A stretch of DNA of 64,000 bases from Trachelipus rathkii (Eukaryota; Arthropoda; Malacostraca; Isopoda; Trachelipodidae): positions 42,824 through 106,823 of the forward strand of contig JABUQX010018364.1 in NCBI GenBank assembly GCA_015478945.1. The letters are read 5' to 3'. Positions 19,920 through 34,600 of the stretch are shown here, one piece after another. Every line of letters starts with the position of its first letter. Position 1 is the first letter of the stretch. The notes under the pieces are model-generated. The model did no database searches. It was not told the origin of the DNA and was given only the letters and a program-made list of their open reading frames with translations. The translations under genes and the position numbers were made by a program.

Positions 19920-22400
19920 GCTGACATTACAGTATAGGAGAGTTAAACCCCATGTTTAGATTCTGGCGTGTGGTAGCGATGGTGATGTCATCAGCATAGT
20001 AGGTTGAAATGTGTAGGAGATAGTATTGCTTCTTGGGGTACACCATTTTTAATCTTTACTTTGTGATTTCTCGTTATTGATCTGTATTTGAGCTGTTCTT
20101 CCTGATAGGAAGTTTGATAAACATTTCTTTAAATTAGTGGGTACTGTATGCTTGATTTTATTTTGTGTACTAGATTGTGTCTGAAGATTGTGTTGAAAGC
20201 CTTGTTTATGTTGATTGCTATGAGCAGTTTTATGTGTGGGTCAGATATTTAAGATGTCCATTATTGATTATATAATGTTTGTGAGAGCTGTTGAGGTTGA
20301 ATGGTTTTGTTGCAGACCATGTTGAAACTTTTGCTTGGGGATGTGTGGTTTTATTCTATTCAGTGTAAGCTTTTCTAGGAGTTTACACAAAGAGGATATA
20401 GTAGTGAAATTGGGTGATAAGAAGAGGGGCTTGAGGAGTCTTTTCCTTTGGGATGATAATTGCTCTTTTTCAGAGGAAGGGAATGTGATTTAATTTGATG
20501 GAATTGTTGTATATATATATATATATGTGTGATAAATTATTTAGTGTGATATTTCCCCAAGTGTTCAATGTGGATGTTTGAGATGTTATCAGGACCAGTT
20601 GCTGGTGAGTTTTTGAGGGTCTTTATCATGTTTTCAATATCAAATGGTGTTATTTCTATTGTTTTGTTGTGGTTGCTTTTTATTTTCTTAAGGGTTCTGA
20701 TTATTTTCCTATTTTGTGGATGGGTGGGTTTATGACTTTGCTTTGCCAAGTGAGTTGCGAGGGTGTTTGTATATCATTTTGTTGTGTTGAGTGTTGTGAT
20801 TTTTCATAGATTTGCGTGTGGGAGTTAGGTTGTTTTTTTCACTGTTTAATGTTTATTTTATTAAGTTCCACATTCTATTGTTATTTGTTGTTTGTGTTTT
20901 TTAGTTTTTTAGTTTTTTTTATCTGAAGTGTGTTTTGTTTAGGTTTGTAATTTGTGTGTTTTGATTAGGTTTGTAATTTGTGTTTAAATTATTGATTTGT
21001 TTTAATTTGTTGTGTTTGCTGTGCTGATTTTTTGAGTAGGTTTCGTTATTTGATGAAGTTTGAGATTGGGGGTTATATTTTTTGAGGTATCCCTGAAGTA
21101 TATATAGGTTTGCAGGTTTTTGAATTGTTAAAGAGGTTTTGGTAAGCTGTGTTTAGTATTGTGGTATTTGAGATTGTTATAGATTGAGTAGCCTATTATT
21201 TTCTACGTATTCTGAGAATCTTGTCCAATCTGCTTTTTTGTAATTTGTGAAAGTTTTCATATAAGTGTGGTTGTGTTTGTAGGTAATTTGGTATTTTATG
21301 AATTATGGGGAGGTGGTCAGAGTTTAGGTTGGCTTGTGTTGACCATTGGAGTTTTGTGTGGAGATTTGGGGAGCATAACGTTAGGTCATTTGATTAGTTT
21401 GTTTGTGGAGGAATTCTAGTGTGAAAGTTTTTGTTTTCAGGATGTTTAGATAATCTAGATATGTTATTAAAGGAATTCCTCTTTGGTCTGCACTTTGGTC
21501 TTTATACCATGTTGGATGATGTGCATTGCAATGACCTATTATGAGGTTTGGGAGGTTTGAGATGGGGGGTGAAATTTGGGGTGTACTTTTTGGGGAAGTG
21601 TGGTAAGGTGTGATATAGAATGTAAAGGTTTATTAAGTTATGTGACTTTTTGTTGATCATACATTGAAAGATTGAATTTTGGTGGTATTGTCATTTAGCA
21701 ATGTTGTTGTGAGTGTGGTGGTGTTTGTGTATGGTAGCGAGTTATGTATGAGGGTTAATAAAGTGATTTTTTTTTGGTTTTGTGGTGTATAAATGAGTCA
21801 TATCCATAAAATTTAGGTTCTGTGTGGTTTTCAGGGAGGTGTGCTTCTTGAACTAGTGTTACCTATGTGGATGTTGTGTTGTTTTAAAAAAGATTTCTAT
21901 TTCTTTGTTTTTATTTTGTAGTACCTTTATGATTATTTGAAATATGTTTAGCTTTTGATTTTGTTTGTTTGACTTTGTACAGTTGTTTATTGTGGGTGGG
22001 GTGCCCATCTGACATATCCAGTAATGGTTTAGATGGGGAAGCATTGTGAAAGATGAGGGGTGTTTGTGGATCCACCGCTCACACATATTGCATCGGATGG
22101 AATCTTCTTAAGATCTTGGCTCAGACAAGGCATAACCAGATTCCAGGTCCCGGGTTTCTTTCTATGTCCCCGGCTTTTAGTAGAAGAACTGAGGCGTGTG
22201 CCGTGAGTATGCCCCAGGATTTAGAAAAAGGTAAAGGTGATGAAAAATAGTTGAGAGTGAGTGTCACAAGCGATCCTCGGATTCATCTGGGAGGGGTGGC
22301 AATGGACCATCGCTGCAGTGACCTCACATTGAGATGCAGTGGAGGGGGGGGGGTTAAGAAGCATTGGGGACTCTCTTCCTGTAGATCATCCTGCAGTAAG
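19920..22400 (-). mobile_element. Jockey/CR1-like LINE with 2A motif, minus strand
   Basis: A second LINE type, readable on the minus strand over about 2.4 kb. In order: a GC-rich 5' part (22400-22200); a 2A motif at 22192-22145; a short Cys/Trp/His block (CERWIHKHPSSF... YWIC, about 22086-22010) like the PHD-type fingers seen in CR1/Jockey ORFs; and the APE endonuclease start (QKLNIFQI...NKNKEIEIF, about 21970-21890). RT follows, with LKNSPATGPDNISNIHIEHL (about 20630-20560) and YYADDITI, whose YADD box is at 19998-19987. The 3' end stops in the RT. Stops and frameshifts make it defective. Its RT resembles that of the inverted fragment at 18800-19265. Confidence 0.85.
22145..22192 (-). other. 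2A ribosome-skipping peptide motif of the LINE
   Basis: The minus strand encodes SVLLLKAGDIERNPGP. This matches the 2A consensus D-[VI]-E-x-N-P-G-P with the usual preceding leucine-rich helix and AG. 2A peptides make the ribosome skip the last Gly-Pro bond; here this would release the N-terminal product from the endonuclease/RT. 2A-like sequences are known in several non-LTR retrotransposons (for example trypanosome L1Tc and some CR1-type animal elements). A stop follows seven codons later in this copy, from decay or an indel. Confidence 0.9.
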
Positions 22401-22429
22401 TAGCATGGCATAAACCTTCTTCTTCTGTA

Positions 22430-25400
22430 TACCTTCATGGATTGCTGAAATTTATAGGTTAGTAGCCTTTATTAGGTTTTCAGTACTTTGCAGGTTATCA
22501 GTGATTTAAAGGTTACTAGTCATTGATAAGTTGGAACCATTGTTAGGTTATTTAGTTAAATCATAATAAAAAAAAGTAATGATTCATTTTCTATTATAAG
22601 GCTATCAATGTCAGTAATTTTGGATTTACTAGGTAATGTTAGAAACCATAACTACTTATTAATAGTCTCTATCAGTTTCCAACATTACCTAACCAAAATA
22701 GGAGCACAAGTTAAGAGATCGAAAAGGCTGAAATTTCTACATCTTTGGAGTTCTATAATTCTACCAATATCTACTTTTATTTGATATCACACAGTCCATC
22801 ACTACATGAAACTATATCCCAAATCTTTATAACAACTAGAATCTACAAAAGGTTTCTTCTATTTTAACACAGCAAAGCATCGAGCTATTCGCAAGGATAT
22901 CAAAGTATAAAACCCCCTTCTTCCATTCTTTCTACATTTGATAATACACATCACAGTTTCTAATTTCTAAATATTAAATTACAAATATAAACATGAGTGA
23001 TTAAGATTCGTAATCTAATTGGATACTTAAGCATAATCATATATAATCACAAAAGGAAGATTAAACCCAAAAATTTAAAGAGTTACCATAGCCTTCAGTT
23101 GCCCCAGTATAAACCACAAAGAACCTATTATTGTCCACTTCTCTTTTAACTATCATCAAAAACGCCTTTATACATCGCTTAATCACAACAGGTACGATTC
23201 TTCTGAACACAATATAGTTTAAATGGAATTCATTAAGTCATAAGCCACTGTAAATGCTATTCAAATGGAAAGAGTTAATTTAAAACTGAACAATAAATTT
23301 GAACTAGTTTATCATAAGACGTTATGAGGCTCTATAATATCATAGGAATGAATTAATTACAATATCTAATCATCATAAAATTTATTATTACTATTTCAAT
23401 TATCATCATCATTATCTCACAAAACCTTATCATAATTTACTATTAAATTATTTGAAGTCATTAGTAAAACTCTATTATCTATATTTAAGATATTTTAAAA
23501 TATTAGAACTACTTCTATTTTGTCTCTAAACCAAGGAAGTTACATGATAATGTGTTATTTTAAATCAATTCTGATTAAACAAATAACCTGCATTTATCTA
23601 CAGTTCAGAATTCTCGTTCGACTGAGCCCAATTCCAGGCTAAACAATCAAAACCATGGTCAATAATCAGATCCAAAACTGTCATGGGGATGAAAACTTAT
23701 GGGGGTTCTAATACAAAAATACACTTGTTTATCAGCCATTCTTAAACAATAGAATCAATTTTATGAATTACAGCATTATTTGTTCTTTTGACTGAGTTAT
23801 GAAATTATTAACTTTTTTATTTTTCTAGCTACAGAGTACAATTTGTTCTCTACTTAAAAAAATTATAAATAGAGACCTATTGGAATATAATTATATTAGC
23901 CAGTATTAAAACAATGACCAACTGGGAAAAGGTACAGTCGAAAGGAGAACCAAGTCTATACATTTTCATTCAACAGCCGCAAACCAACTATAAAACAATC
24001 TCTAATAATGACTATTTAAAATGTAATCCATAATACTATCATGCAAAATTAACCATTAAGTTCATATTTAAAACACATCAATACCATCTACTCATTCAAA
24101 CCATAAAAATCATCCATACCAGAACTCGTCCACTCCATACCAAAGAAATACTACCCATAAAATGACACACTGAATTATGAACTCTTGTATATCATCTATT
24201 AACTCAAGTAACACACTTTGACTCAAAAATCAAATTCATACTATCCTAAAACTCTCACTCTTAACCTACCTCAAGATCAACGACACAATAAAGTCGTTCG
24301 AAACAACCACCTACATTATAACATCACCTATTTATATTAGATTATCCGACTTTTCCAGAGCTTCTCTAGAATATAAAGATCTTGAAGCACAATACGACAC
24401 ACCACCATACCATACTCACAATAAACCTGAAGCCTTTTCTTTACCATTAAAACCATTATTTAAAAGGAAGTCTAAGCGTAATATTACATTCTCTAAACTT
24501 GATGGAAAAGATTATGCAAATTTGGTGTTTATTTAACACCTCACATATAAATACACAATGTTATGGTGATCTACCATCACAATTACACGGGGAAACCCAT
24601 TTTATATTATTACCAAAAATGGCTTTGGATGATGCCACACATTTCGCATAACCCAAACTTACTTATTATCTCCTTCAAATACTATACACAGGGACAAATG
24701 GTCCCAAAGAATGATCCAGAAATAATACCCACTTTTTTCAACTCTATTACACGTACCTCGAGTTTAAATTTGCAAGAAGTGCTTTATATGCATTATTTTG
24801 AGATGTTTTTCATTATACATTATAGTAACAAGTTATTTGCTTTTTGAGTTCATTACGTCTTTCTGAAAAACTATACTAAATTAGTTTACTAATCGATAAT
24901 GTCAAAATTTCAATAATATCGTATAATTTCCCTAATTTCTTATCAGGCCTTCAAAAATACTTTAGTAGTTTATTACTACTATATTAACACAAACAAACCT
25001 ACATATTGACAGTTGGGCCTCTTGGATTTTAATATCGTAAATAATACCTGATATTAAGCATTTTTAAGGATAAAAAAAAACTTTATCATATTCTATCTAT
25101 ATTAAGAAGCTATCAAAGACAAAACAAGTCATTGTTATATTTTACATCAAATATTCGCTTTCAAACAATTCTAATCTACTTTATAATGTCAGTATATTGA
25201 AAACTTGAAAATACTAAAAATAATCCTCAACATAACTAGAAGTACATAATTAACAGATCATAATTTAGGTTTATCCAACAATACATAAACATTTAAAAAA
25301 ACTAAAACTAATTATTATAAATTCCAATCAAAAAATATAACAAATCATCTGGCAATTTACGATTCAGTAGGTTGAAATATCAATGTATTTAGCTCCACAA

Positions 25401-27224
25401 AACTATCATGAAATATTAGTCTGTTTTTATATATCTTACTTAAATAAAATTCATTAAAAAAAAACTAATTAATTTTATTCTAAATAATAATCACTTGACT
25501 TTCTATTCAGAGTACCAATTTACCTTCAATCTAATCCCATTCAAAACATCAATATCTTTCATCAATTCTTATTTTAACAGCTTTAATTATAGCATTTAAT
25601 TTCATTTGTATCATCAGCAAACTTCATAGTTTCAATCATTGCCAGCTTTTTTTTCATTGGGCATGTGCGTATCAATCAAAGACATTGGTGCTATAAACGG
25701 CCATAAAATCTGCGTAAAGTAACGTGAATACATGAATATCTGGATATTCTGCAAATGCTTTAAAAAAACCTGAAGTCATTAAATGGTGCCTCTATATTTA
25801 ATATTCATAAAGAATTGATTTTACAACCATTACTATCCCACTCTTTAGTACATCCTGGCTAAGTTAAAAAGAAGATAATAAATTAACGTTATATAGTTAT
25901 ATACCATAGCCAACCACATTCAGATTTGTTTGATCTACGACCACTTTTACGTCTTGATTTGACTTATCTTGAGGTAACATATTTCCTACTGAACATTTTT
26001 TTAAATGGATTTAATTGCACAACATATTTTTTTTCTGTCAGTAACTTAATGCTAGTTTATGTAATTTTATAGGTATCGGGACAGGGGCACATGACCCTTT
26101 TGCAACTATCTTTTTCATTAAGATTACAAGAACTTTACTTCTGCTTTTATTCGAATTGGGTCACAGGACCCTTTTGAACACTTGATTTACTCTCAATTTG
26201 GGTACAGAGCCCTTTCCTACATTGACTGTCTCATTAGAGTGAAATACCTTTTGTACAATTTCCCTTCTTCTACCTCGCACAGTACTCATCATGCCTAAGG
26301 TACATAAATAGAATACATAAGTTGCTTAATCATAAGATTATAAGATATTAGAAAACTGATGTTGAAACTATTTAAAAGTTAGAAAATATTAATTGTGAAA
26401 TACCTTTTACATTTATAATTCTTGTTATTTGAATACAGTTCAATAGAAAGGCTCTGACGCCACCAGACTATTTTAGTTTCACTAAATATATTAAATTAAA
26501 ATAGAGAACTATATTTACCTTTAATAATGTTATTCCGGTTCAACAATTCTAAGATCATAGATATTAGAGTACACATTGGGAAGCCTTCCAATTACTCTTT
26601 TGAGAACAATACTTAACATCATCATTAATTAAGACAGTTATTAAGACAAGATGATGATTTATTATTACGGATAAGAATTTCCAATTTGAAAGGGTTTCCT
26701 CTCATTTTAAAGAACTCGTTAATCCTTACTTTAATTAAACTTAAACTTTATACAAGTAACTTTAACCTCTAAAAGCTGGACGAAGTGCACACTAACTTAA
26801 TTAACAAACCCACCACACCTAGGAATCCATACAATTATAAATCACAAACATATTAAACATCTAACGACAAACAAAATCACTAAGCATACATCTCATACAT
26901 TTCACATACACAGCAATTCACTAATTACTAACGAGTGTATTTAAAAAAATACACAATTTACTAGTTTATACTGACAAATTACTACAGTAACTAACTGACG
27001 AATACCACAATACACAATACGTGTACTAGAGTAAGAACGCATAACTGGGTCAAATACTGGCAAAAAAATTTATAACTGGGATAATTATATACTGACCGCG
27101 TTGGGTCATTTACCGCGGGATGAAATTTACTCAATATTTAAGTCGAAATGATTGATTATATTTACTGTGGTTAATTGTTTAATACGAAAAAATTACAATT
27201 TCCATGAATGAAGCAACAAATATA
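22430..27224. other. 4.8 kb without recognisable genes
   Basis: AT-rich, low-GC sequence with short open frames only; the longest is 24563-24847 (+), 94 codons, unrecognised. No RT, transposase or splice-bounded conserved exon was seen. A cluster of short palindromes at 26086-26220 is listed separately. Confidence 0.5.
26086..26220. repeat. Three dispersed imperfect palindromes of GGGTCACAGGACCC type
   Basis: GGCACATGACCCTTTT (26086), GGGTCACAGGACCCTTTT (26158) and GGGTACAGAGCCCTTT (26200) repeat one motif at 72- and 42-bp spacing. They are diverged and of unknown meaning. Confidence 0.45.
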
Positions 27225-27239
27225 TAATAATATATATAT

Positions 27240-27272
<33 letters not shown>

Positions 27273-28215
27273 ATATATATATAATATATATATAATATAT
27301 ATAATATATAGATATATATATATATCATAATATATATATAATATATATATATATTATATAAATATGAATATATTATATATATAAATATATAAATAAAATA
27401 TATAATATAAAATATATAATTTATATATATATAATATATTATATATATATATAACTATTATAATATATATAATATATATATAATATATAATAATAATATA
27501 TTAATATATATAATATATTATATAATATAATAAATAATATATATAAATATAGATAATAGATATAATATTATAATAATACTAATATAATATACATATATAT
27601 AATATAATTATATAATATATTATAGTATATATAATAGTATAATAATATTTATATATATATTATAATATATATATATATAAACATAATATAAATATATAAT
27701 ATAATATATTATAGATATATATATATACTATATAAATATATATATAAAATAATAATATTATTTAAAATATACATATATATATATATATTATATATATAAG
27801 ATATATCATATATATAATATAATATATATAATATAATATAGTATATATATAATATATATACCATTATATATATAAATATATATATATATAATAATAATAT
27901 ATATAATATAAATATTATATAAATATAATATATATATAATTTAAATATATATATATAAATATATACTTATATATATGAGAACATATATATAATATACATA
28001 ACGGGCACACCCCGGAGACACAACCCAGTATTAGATAGTATATAATAGATATATATATATATAATATATAAAGTATATAATAATATATATATATATATTA
28101 TTTATTAATATTATAGATATATATAATAGATATAGTAATATATATTATTTAATAGTATTTTATATTTCTTGAAGTATTATAATAGTAGTATATATATATA
28201 TAATATATATCGAAG
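27225..28215. repeat. 1-kb (AT)n / (ATA)n array
   Basis: Long AT dinucleotide and TAATATA-type repeats. One mixed 45-bp island (ACGGGCACACCCCGGAGACA) lies near 28000. Confidence 0.95.
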
Positions 28216-31200
28216 ATATATTGCCCGGAAAAAACCACAAACAATAACAAAAAACATCCCTTATATATGGGAACTGAAGTAAATAATGACACAGCAAAAT
28301 CCTTTGACTTTGGCTAAGAATATCTCAAAAGTTCTACAAAAATGCCTGCTTATTATACAACTCTTTAGCATCATAATAAACTGAGCAATTAAAGATTAAC
28401 TGTAAAAAAACAAATACCAGATAAAACCTTTAAGTAAATGACTAAAAGCATTATATATATATTATAATAATATAAAAAATAACTTAAATATATATATATA
28501 CTATCGTCTCATGTTAGACCATAAAATATATATAATAATATTATATATAACATACATAACATAATCAACTACCACAATACATACTACTACCCTGTTCCAG
28601 TATCAAACTTCATTCACATACCCATCAAACAACTAATCCAACGTCATACATCAGACCAATATTGAGCTCAAAAACCATTACACTAGCGCACGCATCTAAC
28701 CCTAGGCTTCCTTAACCTAACCCACAACTATAATCCATCTCCATCTCTCTCGTGGTATATATAATATAGATATAATAATATAACATATATATATACCCTA
28801 TCACCAACTATAAATTATAATATATAATATAATATATAACAATCCTAATTACTATAATACTCAGTAAACTTTCCATCAACTAATCTGACATCCAAAAACA
28901 AGCTACCACATTAATATAGACACAGAAAATAAACACTCACCAGATAACCAACGGGATAACTCCAACAACTCACCTACACACGCCACCCTCAAACAGACTC
29001 ATACCCACCAGCATCCACATATATATCCACCCATAAAATATATAAATATACGTGACTAAATATAATAAATACACACCTTACTACTAAGCATCACTCACAT
29101 ATATGTCACAGCAGACACGAAATCACTCCAAAATCACTCCTCATCCCAAACATACTATATCCCTAACAGGTCATCAGCGACAAACGCTCAGGCTAAATTC
29201 AGTCCGGATTATCCCTTCCGCGATACCTCTAAACTGTTACACATACATAAGGTAAGATCTATCAATCTATATATAACCACCTATCACAAGCAACCATATC
29301 CATAAAACCCTACTACACCAATAACCCATACATCATCACTCCCTTACTCAATGATAGATTATCTATATCTCCTCTTCAATTCCAACATTACACACTTACT
29401 TAAATATGAATCACTCACATCATCTATATCCAGCAATCTACAAATATACAAACTGACTATATCCACTTCACTCATCTAAAAACTCTCTCCAACTACATTA
29501 CCTATCCATAACTGACCATCAAATAAGTATACACTCAAGTCAGCAACCTCTACCCCTTAACGCTACCCCCGTATACAAATCGCCATCCTCACGAGTAGAA
29601 TTCCCATAAACAACTAGATCTACAAACATCCACGAACGAATCGCTATACTTAACGACAGTAAACCCGTCTTTTTGCTCACCACAATCCCCGAATATAGCC
29701 TAATACTATATAAGTCAGGCATATAATATATATAAATACCTCTCCAATACTTACCAACCCAACACATAGCATACACTAATAATACACCCTCATTAACAAC
29801 ACAAGCTCAACATCCTCGTTATCTCTACACGAATAAATATAGCAACATCTACTAACTAGTACACAAATGTCCAACGGCACTCCTCATAAACCCACCTACC
29901 ACCTCACAGCTAACCCACCCTAGTCGAGGTATCATATCATAGCATAGCAAACTAGTAGAGGACGTCATATTAATACACATTAGAACCATAACACCCACGA
30001 TCACCTAAACACCTAAAAAAAACACTTCCCACATCAATAACCGATCCCACCACTATACCCCTCCATAGATGATCCAGAAATACTCACCCCTAACATAATA
30101 ACAGAATCATAGACCAGACCATCTATTGCCATTAACTTAATAAACACTATAAATAACAATACTATATATATATCAGATAATACTACACGCCGAGCCAATC
30201 AGCCTGATCTCATCATCCCCTAGCCACATATTACCACTCTCTAATACATAAGATCCTACTCATACCATACAATCCTACACAACCCTTCATAAAATACACA
30301 CATCACTAAATTATAAACAATCCTACACGAACTCTACACTTAAATTCTAATAATAATAATACTCCAAACATTATCCACTCACGCAGCTACACACACAAGC
30401 ATGGTATCTTAACCTCCGTAACTCCAAATCAACCTCTCTAAACTCCATAAACACTCTCTCCCCTACCAGTAATTACTCAACTAATCTACCTATTAGCACT
30501 TATACTAGAAGATATAAATAACCCATAACATATCTACCTTATCTCACACCACCATAATATAAGCCCTAAGCTCTCAGAACACCACCAATATTTACTAGAA
30601 TCCACAATCAACACAAATAACCTTCAACCACTCACACACACTACTATCTCTTTCAATTCCATCCTTCCAAATACTACTAAAACACACACCTCCTTATTAA
30701 ACATTCATATACACTTATACGGCCCTCACTCTACTCATATTAAACCTCATCTATAATACTTATACATACAACCACGAACTCAACCTCAGCTCAGATTCCC
30801 TCCATATTAATAACGACAAACTCCTCCTAATCATACACCTCACTCACCCACCTAACCAGTCCTGTATCATATCTATGCACACATGTAATCAAACCCTACA
30901 TCATACATACCCAATTCAAAACCGGACACATATTTACCGTATAGCACAGGACAATCTCGTATCATAAAAAACTATACATCTCAATTAATCTCTAATCACT
31001 CATTTAATAACCATAACCATCTAAGCACCAACCACTCCACGGCAAATATCTCCAGCCTCGACTACAAACATTACACATACACAGACGCTATGAATGATCC
31101 AACCTAACCATCCTCCCAAGAACTATATACACAATACTCAATACACAGACTACACCCTGGAACGAAAACAACTAAAATCAGAAAACACTACTTACACACC

Positions 31201-31640
31201 CAACACACACACACTCACCCGGCCACAGCACTACACTTCTACAAACACTACAAGTCGTCCAGATCTAAAGAAGCTCCAGAATCATTTCGACATGATGGGC
31301 TGGCTGCCAGTTATACAAATCACTTTCAATATACCACCTCTACATCAAACACAAAAACACCGTCTAACAACACCGCCACGCCGCATTATCGCAACGATAT
31401 TATAGCACAAGAATGAATATAAGCCATAATATAAGGCACACTTATATTATTATATTATATAATATATATCTATTCAACTGAACTCATCAAATATAATACT
31501 CCTATAATATGAGAATACATCTAATATAAGTTCAATATATTTATCTTGTGATTATCAACCCTACGACATCCACCAACATTATTCTATGACTATACACCAA
31601 ACACACCTGACTTAAAATCAATAGACTATCTTAAAAATTG
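28216..31640. other. G-depleted, A/C-rich plus strand; no gene recognised
   Basis: The plus strand is strikingly poor in G and rich in A and C. Short CATA/ACTA-like words are frequent, and AT bursts punctuate the first 600 bp. No conserved coding region was recognised. The minus frame at 29540-29776 and the plus frame at 31094-31405 show no family. It may be an error-laden copy of a minus-strand element, because adjacent LINE sequence shows the same bias. Confidence 0.5.
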
Positions 31641-31689
31641 TAAATTTAAGCCTCTGCATGAACATTAGTTGATTTCTCTGCTCCATTTA

Positions 31690-34600
31690 TGAAAATATAA
31701 ATCTCATCATCATACCACCTTCTCTCCCCAAGACGGGGTAAACTGGTGCTAGCATGCATTGTAAACAGAGACAGTAGTATAGGAAGCAACATATTCACGC
31801 CAAAGTCGAAAGAAAGCAAAGCCTTACCGCCCCTTAACCGTTTAGTGAACTCGTCCAAGATAAGAAAATCCCAATTAGAGCTTCACGGACCGCGACGGAC
31901 CTCACTGTGCATCACAACATATTAAGGTCAACCCTTGGCCAATTGGCAACAACCAAAGCCCCTCCTCACAAAATCCCGTCACTCATCCTATTATTACTAC
32001 TTTCTTTTCGCTCTTGCCAAAACTCACATTCTCTCTGCAGCATACCTTTAATGACCAATCCAACTTTTCTTCGGTCTCACAGGCTGTCGATTCCCGCACA
32101 GCTCAACCACAACATCCGCTTAAAACCAACCGATATCATCCACTTTTTCCCACATGACAAAAACATCTCAACGTACTTATATCAATTATTCTCTCAGTTA
32201 CCCCTTTCTTCAACACACAACTCTCTAATATGCTCTTTTTTTCATTTACCAATTCTTTACCCCCACTCCACACCGACCTTGCCCCTAAGAATGCCCATCT
32301 AAACACATTGACTTTAGATACCTCTATAATTCCAGACATAAATCTCACTACTAAACTACAACAGGATAACAACAAACACCTGAACACATATAGACCCTAG
32401 CCAAAATCAAGACTTATCCCTTTACATTCACCAACATTTAATTGCACCAGCCACCTTCCGCCATTCACAACTTACCTACTACCTCTGCATCATACCGTTC
32501 CCATTCATCCAAACAACTATTCAACCCCTGACATTCCTATCATCAATAATTTTAAACTCAGAACACAATAACAGTACTGCTCTTACTCCACTCTAACATC
32601 ATCTAAAATCACTTCCACAGTATCAGTCAAGAGAATAACACAATACTATAACTAACATAAAGGATAAAACATCAAACCCCCTGATAACAACCCTACACAC
32701 AATCTCTCTACCAATCCTCTCAAAACTCTCTTCAGATTCGCCACACAAAAACCAAATCTTCCGCATATATAAGTATGTACCCTCCACTCTCTACATTCAC
32801 AATCAGTTTACACGTTCCCCTGCCACTCCCACGTCTAATTCTTCATCACCTTCACCATAACTTACATATAACTTTGATACACAGACCAAGACTTACTCAA
32901 TATCATCCCGGCCTTACTCCTCATTAATATTAAACCAATCACTTTAGACTACATTTATTTCTTACAAACGCTCACTATCGTCATGCATACATGCATACTT
33001 TGTTCATTAGAGGCCATTACCACCAAACAGTATAATCATACACCTTGCCATAGAGCATTCCTATTATCTTATCATATGCGTTTCCATTCATAAAAACCTA
33101 AGTACAACCTTCATATTATATCATTCAATATGTTTTCAATTATATCAATATCATTTCTATTTCAATGTACAAAATTTGATCCACACATCTTTACCATTTC
33201 TAACTAAATGCACTATTTTCTTCACCAATCAGTCCTTTCAGTCACTCGGACGCACTCTTTCTCCAAAAATACCAGCATATATCTTCCCTGCAACCACTCA
33301 ATAAACTAATACCACTATAATTACATATTACCCTTATCCTCCTTACCTTTATATAAGGATACTATTGATGCTCTCTTCCAATCCCTCTTAAACTAGCCTC
33401 CATAACGTTTTGTTACACAACATCCAAATATCAATAATACATCTCGCCCTCTTTTGTATATCATACAAACCACCACAAAATATACACCAAGCCATATAAT
33501 CTAACCAATTACCATTTCATCTTCATCAGACATATCTACACAGCTAATAGAGCTACCTACTCCGACCGACCATCACTAATACCAACACTAATACCAACAC
33601 CAACACCATACCCTAATCCTTCTATGCACCGTCAAACCACACACATCACTTCACCCTTCATTACTGCCAAGATTATTATGCAGATTTTTCGAATGTTTTC
33701 TCCACACTCTTACTTATATCATATCGCAAGTTAAATCACATACGAAACACTATTCCCTATTCACATGAATTCTAAGCAAGACTCGCCTTTTTCTCATTCT
33801 TAACCTTACGCTCTTCTCCAGAAACTCTATTCCCTTGTAAGTTCTCCATTCATCCTCTTTCCCAAACTGTCATACCTCATTTTTTCGTCCTAGTATGCAC
33901 TCTTTTGATTTCTTTTTTCCTTTTATATATTCCAAATATCTTCTACTTTAATCTGTATCATTGCTTTAATACATCAACCAACGCTTCTTTTTTACTTTTA
34001 AGCGCTTGCATCACCTTCATTCCACCACTCAACTGTTTAGCATTCTGACTTCACCTTAGCATACCACATATTCTTTTGACACTACTAAACAACCTTTCTC
34101 TTCATTTTCTTCCAGAGTCAGTTTCAATTTTTTCCATTCAACTATACTGGCAAGCGCTCTTAAATGCTTATCCTTCTTATTGTGTTTACTTAACTTCTCA
34201 CTTTAGTTCTACCACTTCCCTTCATCACCTTCCTTTCATCCAAGCCCCACTATTTATTCACAATAAAAAACAGCATAATGATCCGAAATTCCCATTCCTA
34301 AACCCCCTCACTGATATAACATTTCAACACATACTTCAACGTCTCCTTCACCAACACAACAACAAATCAATCATACTTTTCACTTCGGTTTAAAGAAATT
34401 ATTACACAACTTAGCATATACTTATGAATAGTCATGTGTGAAGAAAGTATTACTTACAACATACCTCTCTCTCACACAAAAAATAAACAAAATAATCAAG
34501 GAAACCTAAAAAAAAAAAAAAAAAAAAAAACCAAAATGATTTAAGTATCCAACCATGTAGGTCACCCAACACAATCAACTAAAGCTCCTATCACCCCATC

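Noticed and set aside
31907..32302. 131-residue plus-strand open frame
   Set aside because: Antisense to the near full-length LINE copy.
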